Shown here piece after piece: positions 34,857-43,782 of a stretch of DNA of 64,000 bases. Positions within the stretch are counted from its first letter, which is position 1; each line of letters opens with the position of its first letter. The stretch is taken from NCBI RefSeq assembly GCF_900129375.1, contig NZ_FQVN01000003.1:682001-746000 (forward strand), in the 5' to 3' direction. Below the pieces are notes generated by a model, which saw only the letters and a list, made by a program, of their open reading frames with translations, searched no databases and had not been told where the DNA came from. A program made the position numbers and the translations under genes. The DNA is from Streptoalloteichus hindustanus (GTDB lineage Bacteria; Actinomycetota; Actinomycetes; Mycobacteriales; Pseudonocardiaceae).

Positions 34857-36428
34857 TCAGCGCCGGGGCCGCAGGGTCTTCGACCAGAGCGACGCGCCCC
34901 GGGCGTCCCGCAGGTGCACAGTCAGGTCCCCGCTCCACCCGTCCACCTCGATCTCGCCGAAGTGCTGGAAGTTGTCCAGCGGCGAGGTGTTGGCCGCCGG
35001 CGGCGCGTGCACGAAGACCGCCTCCGGCCCGAACGTGGGGTCCAGCTTGTTCGGCCCGAACGCCCCCGCGTGCAGCGGACCCGACACGAACTCCCAGAAC
35101 GGGTCGAAGTCCCGCACGGCGGCGCGGTCCGGCGAGTAGTGGTGCGCGGCGGTGTAGTGGACGTCGGCGGTCAGCCAGACGACGTCGCGCACGCGGCGCC
35201 GGGCGATCTCCCGCAGCACCCACGCGATCTCCGCCTCCCGGCCGGCGGGCACGCCGGGCCGGCCGTTGGCCACGCCCTCGTTGGCCGTGCCGTCCGGCAC
35301 CACCAACCCCAGGGGCAGGTCCGCCGCGATCACCTTCCAGGTGGCGCGGCTGCGGGCCAACGCGTCCACCAGCCAACGCGCCTGCGCCTCGCCGAGGATG
35401 CGCTCGAACGGGGCGGTGCCGGGCGAGTTGGCGTCCCGGTAGGTGCGCATGTCGAGGACGAAGACCTCCACGTGCCGGCCGAACGTGAAGTTGCGGTACA
35501 CCCGGCGGTCGACCGCGCGCTTCGGGTCCAGCGGCACCCACTCGTGGAACGCCTGGAACGCGCGGGCGGCGAGCACGTCAACGCGCTTCTCGGTGTACCG
35601 GTCGTCGGTCAGCACCTCGCCCGGGTACCAGTTGTTGGTCACCTCGTGGTCGTCCCACTGGTTGATCTGCGGCACGGCGGCGGCGAACCGGCGGTAGTGC
35701 TCGTCGAGGAGGTTGTAGGCGAACTGGCCGCGGAACTCGGTGAGCGTCTCGGCCACCTTGGACTTCTCCGGGGTGACCAGGTTCCGCCAGCGCCGCCCGT
35801 CGGGCAGGGTGACGGTCTCGGCGAGCGGCCCGTCCGCGTAGACGGTGTCCCCGCTGCACAGGAAGAAGTCGGGCCGGCGGGCCGCCATCGCGGAGAAGAT
35901 CGTCATGCCGCCGACGTCCGGGTTGATGCCCCAGCCCTGGCCCACGATGTCGCCCGACCAGACGAACCGCACCCCCTCCCTGCCGATCGGGGCGGTGCGG
36001 AACGTGCCGACCACCGGCTCGCCGCAGGTCCGGCCGTCGAGGTCCTCGGCCCGCACCCGGTAGTGCACGCGGTGGCCGGGCGGCAGGTGGCCGACCCGGA
36101 GCTTGCCCGTGCCGTCGGTGTCCGGGGTCAGCAGCGGGCCGCGGTAGGTGCGCGCCACCCGGAAGGACGGGTCGAACGAGACGTCGACGAGCATGCGCGA
36201 CGGGCGGTCGGCGCGCGCCCACACCAGCGCGCCGTCGGTGGTGACGTCGCCGGACTGCACGCCGTGGGTGAGCCGGGGGCGGTCCCCCCGCACCAGGGCG
36301 GGTCCGGACGGGTTGGCCGGACCGGCGAGCGCGGCGGCCGGGACGGCCAGGCCGGAGGCCAGCACGCCGGCGCCGACGGCGCTGGCGCGCAGCAGCGACC
36401 GGCGGTCGAGGGAACGCATGTTCTCCAT
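34857..36428 (-). CDS. phoD: Tat-exported alkaline phosphatase/phosphodiesterase PhoD
   Basis: Secreted PhoD-type phosphatase, 523 residues. The twin-arginine signal DRRSLLRASAVGAGVLAS lies at residues 8-25, so the folded metalloprotein should leave through Tat. An N-terminal PhoD_N beta domain (to about 140) precedes the catalytic domain with SGD, the metal block QWDDHEVTNNW, and the C-terminal LTADVHYTAAHHY. PhoD enzymes bind Fe3+ and Ca2+ and release phosphate from phosphodiesters and monoesters. ATG 36428 has AGGA 11 bases upstream. It is divergent from a membrane-protein gene. Phosphate control is expected, but no clear PHO box was identified. Confidence 0.95.
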   Translation of the reverse strand: MENMRSLDRRSLLRASAVGAGVLASGLAVPAAALAGPANPSGPALVRGDRPRLTHGVQSGDVTTDGALVWARADRPSRMLVDVSFDPSFRVARTYRGPLLTPDTDGTGKLRVGHLPPGHRVHYRVRAEDLDGRTCGEPVVGTFRTAPIGREGVRFVWSGDIVGQGWGINPDVGGMTIFSAMAARRPDFFLCSGDTVYADGPLAETVTLPDGRRWRNLVTPEKSKVAETLTEFRGQFAYNLLDEHYRRFAAAVPQINQWDDHEVTNNWYPGEVLTDDRYTEKRVDVLAARAFQAFHEWVPLDPKRAVDRRVYRNFTFGRHVEVFVLDMRTYRDANSPGTAPFERILGEAQARWLVDALARSRATWKVIAADLPLGLVVPDGTANEGVANGRPGVPAGREAEIAWVLREIARRRVRDVVWLTADVHYTAAHHYSPDRAAVRDFDPFWEFVSGPLHAGAFGPNKLDPTFGPEAVFVHAPPAANTSPLDNFQHFGEIEVDGWSGDLTVHLRDARGASLWSKTLRPRR

Positions 36429-36580
36429 AGCCGGCGTTCCTAGCCGGGCCGGGCGACCGGGAGGCGACGCCGAGGTGAACGCGTATCACCCGTTCGCGTG
36501 GAGCCGGACCGCCGGCCATGCGTGTCGGTTGGCGCGTCGCCCGAGGTCGCCCACTATCCGGGCAACGGGAGGAGGCGCCG

Positions 36581-37627
36581 GTGACGGAGCTCAACGAGAC
36601 GGCCGTGACACCCGGGGTGTCGGCGCGGCTGCGGGACGCGGTCACCCTGCGCGCCGTCCTGCTCGTGATCGGCGTCCTCCTGCTGCAACTGTCGTTCATC
36701 GTGTCCTACGTGGGCGCGCTGCATCACCCGCAGCCGCACCACATCCCGCTCGCCATCGTCGCGCCCGGGCAGAACTCGGTCGACGTCGTCGGCCGGTTCA
36801 ACGGGCTGCCCGACGAGCCGCTCGACGCGCGCAGCGTGCTCGACGAGAGCGCGGCCCGCCGACAGATCAACCGCAGGGAGGTCGACGCGGCGCTGATCGT
36901 CGAGCCGGACAGGGACGCCGACCGGCTGCTGGTCGCCGGGGCCGGCGGCCCGGCGCTCGCGGACGTGGTCGGCGCGATCGTCGGCCGCGTCTACACCGAG
37001 CAGGGGCGGCGGCTCGCGGTCACCGACGTGAAGCCGGTCGCCTCGGGAGACGGCCGAGGCCTGTCCGCGTTCTACCTGGTCGTGGGCTGGATCGTCGGCG
37101 GCTACCTGGTCGCGGCGATCCTCGGGCTCAGCAGCGGCACCCGCCCGGCCAACACCAGTCGGGCCGTCATCCGGCTGTCCGCGCTGGCGCTCTACGCGAT
37201 CATCTCCGGACTGGGTGGGGCGCTGATCGTCGGTCCGATGCTCGACGCGCTGCCGGACGGCTTCTTCGGCCTGTGGGCGTTGGGCGCGCTCATCGTCTTC
37301 GCCACGGCGGCGGCGACGATGGCGCTGCAGGTCCTCGCCGGGCTGGTCGGGATCGGCGTCGCGATCCTGTTCTTCGTGGTGCTGGGCAACCCCAGCTCCG
37401 GCGGCCCCTTCCCGCAGGCGCTCCTGCCCACCTTCTGGCGGGTCATCGGGCCGTACCTGCCGACCGGGGCGGGCACCAGCGCCACCCGCAACGTCGCCTA
37501 CTTCGACGGCGCCGCGCTGGCCCTGCCGCTGTGGGTGCTCGCCATCTACGCGGCCGTCGGCGTGATGATCACGCTCGTCGTCTCCTCCCGCTACCGCGAG
37601 CACCCACCGTCGCACCTGCGGGCCTGA
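36581..37627 (+). CDS. Multi-pass membrane protein, YhgE/ABC-2-like topology
   Basis: Integral membrane protein of 348 residues with unknown role. One N-terminal helix (about 24-46), an extracytoplasmic domain of about 115 residues (PLAIVAPGQNSVDVVGRFN onward), then five helices from about 170 to the end. This resembles the YhgE/Pip and DUF3533 groups and the transport part of ABC-2 permeases. No ATPase is adjacent. GTG 36581 is chosen because GGGAGGAGG lies directly upstream; a longer reading from 36518 lacks a ribosome site. Small-molecule export or a surface role is possible but not shown. Confidence 0.82.
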   Translation: MTELNETAVTPGVSARLRDAVTLRAVLLVIGVLLLQLSFIVSYVGALHHPQPHHIPLAIVAPGQNSVDVVGRFNGLPDEPLDARSVLDESAARRQINRREVDAALIVEPDRDADRLLVAGAGGPALADVVGAIVGRVYTEQGRRLAVTDVKPVASGDGRGLSAFYLVVGWIVGGYLVAAILGLSSGTRPANTSRAVIRLSALALYAIISGLGGALIVGPMLDALPDGFFGLWALGALIVFATAAATMALQVLAGLVGIGVAILFFVVLGNPSSGGPFPQALLPTFWRVIGPYLPTGAGTSATRNVAYFDGAALALPLWVLAIYAAVGVMITLVVSSRYREHPPSHLRA

Positions 37628-37726
37628 CGGACCTCGTCCGCGAGCCCGCCGAGCCGCCGGTCACCCCGGTGCTCGTCGCCCCAGGGCTCATTGCCCCGGT
37701 GCTCAATCGCCCCAGGGCTCGTCGCG

Positions 37727-38116
37727 TCAGCGCTGGTCCGGTGACGACAGCTGGGCCAGCCGCCGCGCGACGTCCCGGCGCAGCCACAGGATGCACGCCC
37801 ACACCAGCGCGAACAGCACGCCGAGCGCGCCCAGCGCCGGGGCGATGAAGAACGTGAGCACCATCAGCGCCTGCAGCGCCAGCGCGAGGCCCAGTCCCCA
37901 CGAGCGACCGACGAACCCGCTGGCCAGCACCATCGCCACCGCCAGCCCGCCGACGAGCAGACCGTTCGTGGAGGACAGCCCGCCACCGAAGCGGTGCACC
38001 ACCGGCAACGCCAGCCCCACGACGATGGCCTCCATGACCAGGGTGCCGGCCATAACGCCGCGCAGCCCCTTCCACGGGTCCTTCACCGGCGGATGGGGGG
38101 CGGACTGCTCGCTCAC
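37727..38116 (-). CDS. DUF4233 membrane protein
   Basis: Small membrane protein of 129 residues with four predicted helices (about 22-42, 48-68, 70-88, 92-112). The DPWKGLRGVMAGTLVMEAIV opening is the DUF4233 signature. It follows folC by 16 bases in the valS-folC-DUF4233 order conserved through mycobacteria (Rv2446c) and relatives, so it is co-transcribed. No function is known. Start GTG 38116. Confidence 0.92.
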   Translation of the reverse strand: MSEQSAPHPPVKDPWKGLRGVMAGTLVMEAIVVGLALPVVHRFGGGLSSTNGLLVGGLAVAMVLASGFVGRSWGLGLALALQALMVLTFFIAPALGALGVLFALVWACILWLRRDVARRLAQLSSPDQR

Positions 38117-38132
38117 CTCGGGGCCTCCCCGC

Positions 38133-39500
38133 TCACGCCGGTTCCTTGCCGAACAACGCGCGCGCCTCGCCCGCGGTGACCACCGACCCGGTCACCACGA
38201 CCCCCGCGCCGGAGATCGGCTCGTCCGGGTCGTCGGTCTCCTCGGCCAACCGCACCGCGGTCTCGATCGCGTCGTCGAGCCGGGTCTCCACCACGATCCG
38301 GTCGTCGGCGTAGATCTCCCGCGCCAGCACCGCGAGGTCGTCGGGGTCCATCGCGCGGGGTGAGGAGTTCCTGGTGAGCACCACCTCGGTGACCACCGGC
38401 TCCAGCGCCTCCAGGATGCCGCGCGCGTCCTTGTCGGCCATCACGCCGACAACGGCCACGAGGCGGCGGAAGGCGAACTCGTCGCTCAGCGCCGCGGCCA
38501 GCGCGCGGGCGCCGTGCGGGTTGTGCGCGGCGTCCACCAGCACGGTCGGCGCGGCCCGGACCCGCTCCATCCGGCCGGGCGAGAGCACCGAGGAGAACGC
38601 GTCGCGCACCGCCCCGACGTCGAGCTGCCGCCCCTCCCCCGCGCCGAAGAACGCCTCCACCGCGGCCAACGCGAGCGCGGCGTTGCGGCCCTGGTGCTCG
38701 CCGTGCAGCGGCAGGAAGATCTCGTCGTAGACACCGCCGAGACCCTGCAGCCGCACCATCTGGCCGCCGACGGCCAGCCGGCGGTCCAGCACGCCGAACT
38801 CCATGCCCTCCCGGGCGACGGTGGCGCCGACCTCGACGCAGCGCTCCAGCAGCACCTGGGCCACCTCGGGCTCCTGGGCCGCCAGCACCGCGACGGAGCC
38901 GGGCTTGATGATCCCGGCCTTCTCCCTGGCGATGCCGGTGATCTCCGGGCCGAGGTACTCGACGTGGTCGACGCCGATCGGGCAGATCACCGCGATCTTG
39001 CCATCGGCGACGTTGGTGGCGTCCCACGAGCCGCCGAGGCCGACCTCCACCACCGCCGCCTCCACCGGGGCGTCGGCGAACGCGGCGAACGCCATGCCGG
39101 TGAGCACCTCGAACTTGCTCATCCGGACGTCGCTGCGCTCGTCCACCATCCCGATGTAGGGCTCGACGTCGCGGTAGACCTCGACGTAGCGCCCCGGGCT
39201 GATCGGCTGGTTGTCGATGTTGATCCGCTCGGTGGCGAGCTGCAGGTGCGGGCTGGTGTACCGCCCGGTGCGCAACCCGATCCTGGTGAGCAGGGCGTCG
39301 ATCATCCGCGAGGTCGAGGTCTTGCCGTTGGTGCCGGCGACGTGCAGCACGGGGTAGCTGCGCTGCGGGTCGCCGAGCACCTCGGTGAGCAGGCGGATGC
39401 GGTCCAGCGACGGCGCGATCCTCGTCTCCGGCCACCGCTGGTCCAGCTCGGCCTCGACGGAGCGCAGCTCCGCGAGGTCCTCGGGGTCCACCTTCGCCAT
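38133..39500 (-). CDS. folC: Folylpolyglutamate/dihydrofolate synthase
   Basis: Adds glutamate to dihydropteroate and to folates. It has 455 residues, the FolC/MurC ligase fold. The ATP P-loop is VAGTNGKTSTSRM (about 53-65), the folate-binding region is RTGRYTSPHLQL, the metal/ATP block is GLGGSWDATNV, and the C-terminal ligase domain begins near DAAHNPHGARAL. ATG 39500 lies 5 bases after the valS stop, so translation is coupled. Conserved synteny valS-folC-DUF4233. Confidence 0.96.
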   Translation of the reverse strand: MAKVDPEDLAELRSVEAELDQRWPETRIAPSLDRIRLLTEVLGDPQRSYPVLHVAGTNGKTSTSRMIDALLTRIGLRTGRYTSPHLQLATERINIDNQPISPGRYVEVYRDVEPYIGMVDERSDVRMSKFEVLTGMAFAAFADAPVEAAVVEVGLGGSWDATNVADGKIAVICPIGVDHVEYLGPEITGIAREKAGIIKPGSVAVLAAQEPEVAQVLLERCVEVGATVAREGMEFGVLDRRLAVGGQMVRLQGLGGVYDEIFLPLHGEHQGRNAALALAAVEAFFGAGEGRQLDVGAVRDAFSSVLSPGRMERVRAAPTVLVDAAHNPHGARALAAALSDEFAFRRLVAVVGVMADKDARGILEALEPVVTEVVLTRNSSPRAMDPDDLAVLAREIYADDRIVVETRLDDAIETAVRLAEETDDPDEPISGAGVVVTGSVVTAGEARALFGKEPA

Positions 39501-39505
39501 GGGGC

Positions 39506-42139
39506 TCAGCCCTCCGGGAGCGCGGCCAGCCGCGCCCTGAGACGGTCGATGTCGGCCGCGGCGGCGTCCCGCCGGTCCCTGATCTTGGCGACCACGTCCG
39601 CCGGCGCCTTGTCGGTGAACTTCGGGTTACCCAGCTTGGCCTCGCAGCCGGCCAGCTCCTTCTCGGCCGCGGCGAGGTCCTTGGCCAGCCGCTTGCGCTC
39701 GGCGACGACGTCGACCGCGCCGGACAGGTCCAGCTCGACCACGACCGTGCCGCCGGGCAGGCCGACCTCCAGCGAGGCCGACGCGGTGAAGCCGTCGGCC
39801 GGGGCGTCCAGCCGGGCCAGGGAGCGGACCGCGGCCTCGTGCCCGCCCTGCTCGGCCTCGGCCAGGCCGACGAGCCGGGCGGCGACCCGCTGACCGGGCT
39901 TGAGGCCCTGGTCGGAGCGGAACCGGCGGATCTCGGTGATCAGCTTCTGCGCGCCAATGACCCGGCGCTCGGCGTCGGCGTCGGCCGGCGCGCCGGCGCG
40001 GGCCGGCCACTCGGCGACGACCAGCGACTCGCCGCCGGTCAGCGCCGTCCACAGCACCTCGGTGACGAACGGGATCACCGGGTGCAGCAGCCGCAGCAGC
40101 ACGTCGAGCACCCGGCCGAGCACGGCCCTGGTGGCCTCGGCCCGCTCGCCGCCCTCGGCGATCTGGACCTTCGCCAGCTCCAGGTACCAGTCGCAGAACT
40201 CGTCCCACGTGAAGTGGTAGAGCGCGTCGCACAGCTTGGCGAACTGGAAGCCCTCGAACAGGGCGTCCACCTCGCCGACCGTGGCGTCGAGCCGGTCCAG
40301 GATCCACCGGTCGGCGTCGGTGAGCCGGTCGCGCTCGGGCACCGCGCGCTCGACCGTCGCGCCGTTCATCATCGCGAACCGGCTGGCGTTCCACAGCTTC
40401 GTGCAGAAGTTGCGGGAGCCGGCCGCCCACTCCTCGGCCAGCGCCATGTCCGAGCCGGGGTTGGCGCCGCGGGCCAGGGTGAACCGCAGCGCGTCCGCGC
40501 CGTAGCGGTCCAGCCAGTCCAGCGGGTCGATGACGTTGCCCCGCGACTTGGACATCTTCTTGCCCTGCGCGTCGCGGATCAGGCCGTGCAGGAAGACGTT
40601 GTCGAACGGCTGCCGGCCGTCCATGGCGTACAGCCCGAACAACATCATCCGGGCGACCCAGAAGAACAGGATGTCGTAGCCGGTGACCAGCACGCTGGTC
40701 GGGTAGAACCGGGCCAGGTCCTCGGTGCGGTCCGGCCAGCCGAGCGTGGAGAACGGCCACAGCCCGGAGGAGAACCAGGTGTCCAGGACGTCCGGGTCCT
40801 GCCGCCAGCCCTCGCCGGTCGGCGGCTGCTCGTCGGGGCCGACGCAGACGACCTCGCCGTCCGGGCCGTACCAGACCGGGATGCGGTGCCCCCACCACAG
40901 CTGCCGCGAGATGCACCAGTCGTGCATGTCGTCGACCCAGTCGAAGTACCGCTTGGCCAGCTCCGGCGGGTGGATGGTGGTGCGACCGTCGCGCACCGCG
41001 TCCCCGGCCGCCTTCGCCAGCGGCTCGACCTTGACCCACCACTGCATGGACAGCCGGGGCTCGACCACCGTGTCGCACCGCGAGCAGTGGCCGACCGAGT
41101 GCACGTAGGGGCGCTTCTCGGCGACGATCCGCCCCTGCTGCCGCAGGGCGGCGACGATCGCCGGGCGGGCCTCGAACCGGTCCAGTCCCTCGAACGGGCC
41201 GTGCACGGTGATGTTGCCGCGCTCGTCCATCACGGTGAGCGACGGCAGGTCGTGCCGCTGGCCGATCTCGAAGTCGTTCGGGTCGTGCGCCGGGGTCACC
41301 TTGACCGCGCCGGTACCGAACTCCGGGTCGACGTGCGCGTCGGCCACGACCGGGATGCGCCGGCCGGTCAGCGGCAGCTCCACCTCGGTGCCGACCAGGT
41401 GCCGGTAGCGCTCGTCGTCCGGGTGCACCGCGACGGCGGTGTCGCCGAGCATGGTCTCCGCGCGGGTGGTGGCCACGACGATCGCGTTCTCGCCGTCGCC
41501 GTAGCGGATCGAGACGAGCTCGCCCTCGTCCTCGCTGTGCTCCACCTCGATGTCCGACAGCGCCGTCCGGCAGCGCGGGCACCAGTTGATGATGCGCTCG
41601 GCGCGGTAGATCAGGCCGTCGTCGAACAGCCGCTTGAAGATCGTCTGGACGGCGCGGGACAGGCCCTCGTCCATCGTGAAGCGCTCGCGGCTCCAGTCGA
41701 CGCCGTCGCCGAGCCGGCGCATCTGGCCGAGGATGCGGCCGCCGTACTCGGCCTTCCAGTCCCACACGCGCTCGACGAAGGCCTCCCGGCCCAGGTCGTG
41801 CCGGGACCGGCCCTCCTTGGCCAGCTCCCGCTCGACCACGTTCTGCGTGGCGATGCCGGCGTGGTCCATGCCGGGCAGCCAGAGGACCTCGTAGCCCTGC
41901 ATGCGCCGACGCCGGGTCAGCGAGTCCATCAGGGTGTGGTCCAGCGCGTGGCCCATGTGCAGGGTGCCGGTGACGTTCGGCGGCGGGATCACGATCGTGT
42001 AGGGCGGCTTGTCGCTGCTCGCGTCGGCGGTGAAGTAGCCGCGCTCGACCCACCGCTCGTAGAGCTCGCCCTCTACCTCCGCCGGGTTCCACTGGGGCGG
42101 GAGGTCGGCACGGGCCTGGTGCGGGAGGGTCTCGGTCAC
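39506..42139 (-). CDS. valS: Valine-tRNA ligase
   Basis: Class I aminoacyl-tRNA synthetase charging tRNA-Val. It has 877 residues. The HIGH-type motif is in [15 protein letters not shown] (about 52-66), the editing (CP1) domain spans roughly 190-340, KMSKS is at about 527-531 in [13 protein letters not shown], and a coiled-coil C-terminal arm (about 800-870) is typical of bacterial ValRS. GTG 42139. No T-box is visible in the 128-base gap upstream. First gene of the valS-folC-DUF4233 operon. Confidence 0.98.
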   Translation of the reverse strand: MTETLPHQARADLPPQWNPAEVEGELYERWVERGYFTADASSDKPPYTIVIPPPNVTGTLHMGHALDHTLMDSLTRRRRMQGYEVLWLPGMDHAGIATQNVVERELAKEGRSRHDLGREAFVERVWDWKAEYGGRILGQMRRLGDGVDWSRERFTMDEGLSRAVQTIFKRLFDDGLIYRAERIINWCPRCRTALSDIEVEHSEDEGELVSIRYGDGENAIVVATTRAETMLGDTAVAVHPDDERYRHLVGTEVELPLTGRRIPVVADAHVDPEFGTGAVKVTPAHDPNDFEIGQRHDLPSLTVMDERGNITVHGPFEGLDRFEARPAIVAALRQQGRIVAEKRPYVHSVGHCSRCDTVVEPRLSMQWWVKVEPLAKAAGDAVRDGRTTIHPPELAKRYFDWVDDMHDWCISRQLWWGHRIPVWYGPDGEVVCVGPDEQPPTGEGWRQDPDVLDTWFSSGLWPFSTLGWPDRTEDLARFYPTSVLVTGYDILFFWVARMMLFGLYAMDGRQPFDNVFLHGLIRDAQGKKMSKSRGNVIDPLDWLDRYGADALRFTLARGANPGSDMALAEEWAAGSRNFCTKLWNASRFAMMNGATVERAVPERDRLTDADRWILDRLDATVGEVDALFEGFQFAKLCDALYHFTWDEFCDWYLELAKVQIAEGGERAEATRAVLGRVLDVLLRLLHPVIPFVTEVLWTALTGGESLVVAEWPARAGAPADADAERRVIGAQKLITEIRRFRSDQGLKPGQRVAARLVGLAEAEQGGHEAAVRSLARLDAPADGFTASASLEVGLPGGTVVVELDLSGAVDVVAERKRLAKDLAAAEKELAGCEAKLGNPKFTDKAPADVVAKIRDRRDAAAADIDRLRARLAALPEG

Positions 42140-42267
42140 GCGGAGAGTTTACGAACCCCCGATTGTGGCCCGCACGGCAGTTCCGGCACCAGAGCCGCGA
42201 CCCCTTCCGATCTTCGTCGGCGCCGCCGCTTATGGTTTGCCGGCTCTTCGCCTCATCTGGGGGACAA

Positions 42268-43227
42268 GTGGATATCGAGCAGCACCCCGACCTGCGCGAC
42301 GAACGGTGGCAACGCGCGGCCACTCGGCGCGCCCACCGCGACGCGCGCCGGCTCCGCCGCCGTGCGCGGTTCCGCCGTCACCTTCCCAAGACCATCGCCA
42401 TCCTGTCCGCCGTGGCCCTCGCCGGCGGGCTGGCACTCCACCAGTCCGGTCGGCTCGACAGCCTCCTCGCCGACAGCGCTCCGAGCACCTCGACGGCACA
42501 CACCTCAACGACCGCCCCGTCCACTGTCGAGGCGATGCGCAAGGTCGACCTCGCCCGCCCCTTCGCCGGCACCCCGGCCGAGGGATGGGCCGACGGCACC
42601 GCCGGCTTCGTCGCCCCGCCGCCCGCACCCGTCGCCGGCTACTCACCGGAGCAGGTCGCCGAGGCGACGGAGAAGGTGCGGCGGTTCCTCACCGCCGCGC
42701 GCCTGGACCGCCAGGTCCTGGAGAACCACACACCCGACCCCGTCCTCGCGCAGCTCGATCCGGAGAGCCTGACCACAATCCGCGCGAAGCTCGCCGGGGG
42801 CGACGTGGCCGGGACCTCCTGGATCCTCACCCGGGTCAGCAAGGGCCAGCGGCTCCTCCCGGTCGAGCCGAAGGTCAACGGCCGGATGTGGGTCGAGTCG
42901 GGCGAGCACGGCACACTCGCCGTCCACACGAACTACGTCATCGCCTACGCCTTCGACCCCGGCGACAAGAAGCCGATCGGGCCGATGGACATCGTGGCCC
43001 TCGAACGGTGGGAGGCGACCTACCTCGTCGGGAACGACATCAAGGGCCTCTGGCCCGGCAAGGCCCAGGGCTTCACCTACTCGATCGCCTGCGGGGAGGC
43101 CAAGAAGGGCTTCCTCGCCCCGTCGATCTCCGAGCGCCGCCTCGACGGCAAGCCGGCCAAACACGACTCGGCCTACTACTTCGACCCCGCCAACCCCATG
43201 GGCGACGAGAACGCCTGCGGCAACTAA
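42268..43227 (+). CDS. Membrane-anchored hypothetical protein
   Basis: Unrecognised protein of 319 residues. An Arg-rich cytoplasmic segment (residues 1-38) precedes one membrane helix (about 41-58), a Ser/Thr-rich linker, and a soluble extracytoplasmic domain of about 230 residues containing FAGTPAEGWADGTAGF and ending DPANPMGDENACGN. Two Cys in the exported part (SIACGEA and the C-terminal NACGN) could form a disulfide. GTG 42268 follows GGGGGACAA. It is divergent from valS and followed by a strong hairpin. Homologues are likely confined to related actinomycetes; no function can be given. Confidence 0.8.
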   Translation: MDIEQHPDLRDERWQRAATRRAHRDARRLRRRARFRRHLPKTIAILSAVALAGGLALHQSGRLDSLLADSAPSTSTAHTSTTAPSTVEAMRKVDLARPFAGTPAEGWADGTAGFVAPPPAPVAGYSPEQVAEATEKVRRFLTAARLDRQVLENHTPDPVLAQLDPESLTTIRAKLAGGDVAGTSWILTRVSKGQRLLPVEPKVNGRMWVESGEHGTLAVHTNYVIAYAFDPGDKKPIGPMDIVALERWEATYLVGNDIKGLWPGKAQGFTYSIACGEAKKGFLAPSISERRLDGKPAKHDSAYYFDPANPMGDENACGN

Positions 43228-43259
43228 CTCCTGTCACGCTCCGCCCGAGACACACAAGG

Positions 43260-43301
43260 GGGGCGGTTGTCTCGACAGTTTCCCGTCGAGACAACCGCCC
43301 C
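43260..43301 (+). terminator. Terminator of the anchored hypothetical gene
   Basis: Perfect 17-bp stem GGGGCGGTTGTCTCGAC (43260-43276) with 43285-43301 and an 8-base loop. Confidence 0.85.
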
Positions 43302-43322
43302 TCGGCCTGCCCTCACCCCATA

Positions 43323-43645
43323 TCAGGGCGACTCCCTTTTCCGCGCTCTCGCCGGTAGTTCCAACACAGCATCGATCGCCGACACAGCACCCTGACGCAG
43401 GGTTCCTCCTTCAGTCTCGGGGAGTACCACGCGGATGGGCAGGTCGACCTTCTCGTCGAAGAATCAAAGACGTTTGTGCTCTTCGACGCGTCGGCAACGA
43501 CGAGAACTCCTTTGAACTCCTGGACCAACATGCCCGTCCGCAATGGGCGGGCGCTCCAGTCACGAGAAACGACACGAACAGCAACGGCAATCCACTCCCC
43601 CTTGGCCGACAGTGACACGACAGAGCCGCAAGTTGCAGCAGCCAC
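43323..43645 (-). pseudogene. Frameshifted small gene of unknown family
   Basis: One minus-strand frame from GTG 43645 reads SLSAKGEWIAVAVRVVSRDW and then EFKGVLVVADASKSTNVFD, with good coding character, then degenerates. In the adjacent frame the sequence continues as FFDEKVDLPIRVVLPETEGG and ends LELPARARKRESP before a TGA at 43325-43323. The switch lies near 43455 and needs a single-base change. Together they would give about 105 residues. No slippery heptamer is visible, so this is a decayed gene or a sequencing error rather than programmed frameshifting. It may be a lost effector-associated gene of the ALF cluster; the family is not recognised. Confidence 0.5.
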
Positions 43646-43686
43646 GCTCTACTGAAGTAGCTTCCAAGGGCTGCACTAACACCGAG

Positions 43687-43726
43687 GGGGCGGCCACCGC
43701 GACGTTTTTGTCGAGGTGGCCGCCCC
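43687..43726 (-). terminator. Terminator of the ALF-AbfB-LGFP gene
   Basis: GGGGCGGCCACC (43687-43698) pairs with GGTGGCCGCCCC (43715-43726), with an inner CGAC/GTCG extension around a T5 loop, 57 bases beyond the stop. Confidence 0.75.
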
Positions 43727-43782
43727 TAGTGCTTCATCTCCCGCTCGAGCTCAAATCACGTCGCACGGCGAGAGTGAACCGC

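Larger units (their letters stand above)
43228..43782. other. Region downstream of the anchored protein and ALF cluster
   Basis: About 555 bases holding two terminator hairpins (43260-43301 and 43687-43726) with a degraded, frameshifted coding remnant between them (43323-43645, minus strand). GC content is lower than in the flanking housekeeping genes. Confidence 0.65.

Noticed and set aside
42140-42267. T-box leader upstream of valS
   Set aside because: The gap is only about 128 bases and lacks a recognisable T-box sequence or specifier stem.
43313-43645. Intact 110-residue gene on the minus strand, possibly DUF397
   Set aside because: The second half of the frame is not protein-like and the DUF397 core is not matched; the adjacent frame carries the plausible C-terminus, so it is listed as a frameshifted relic.
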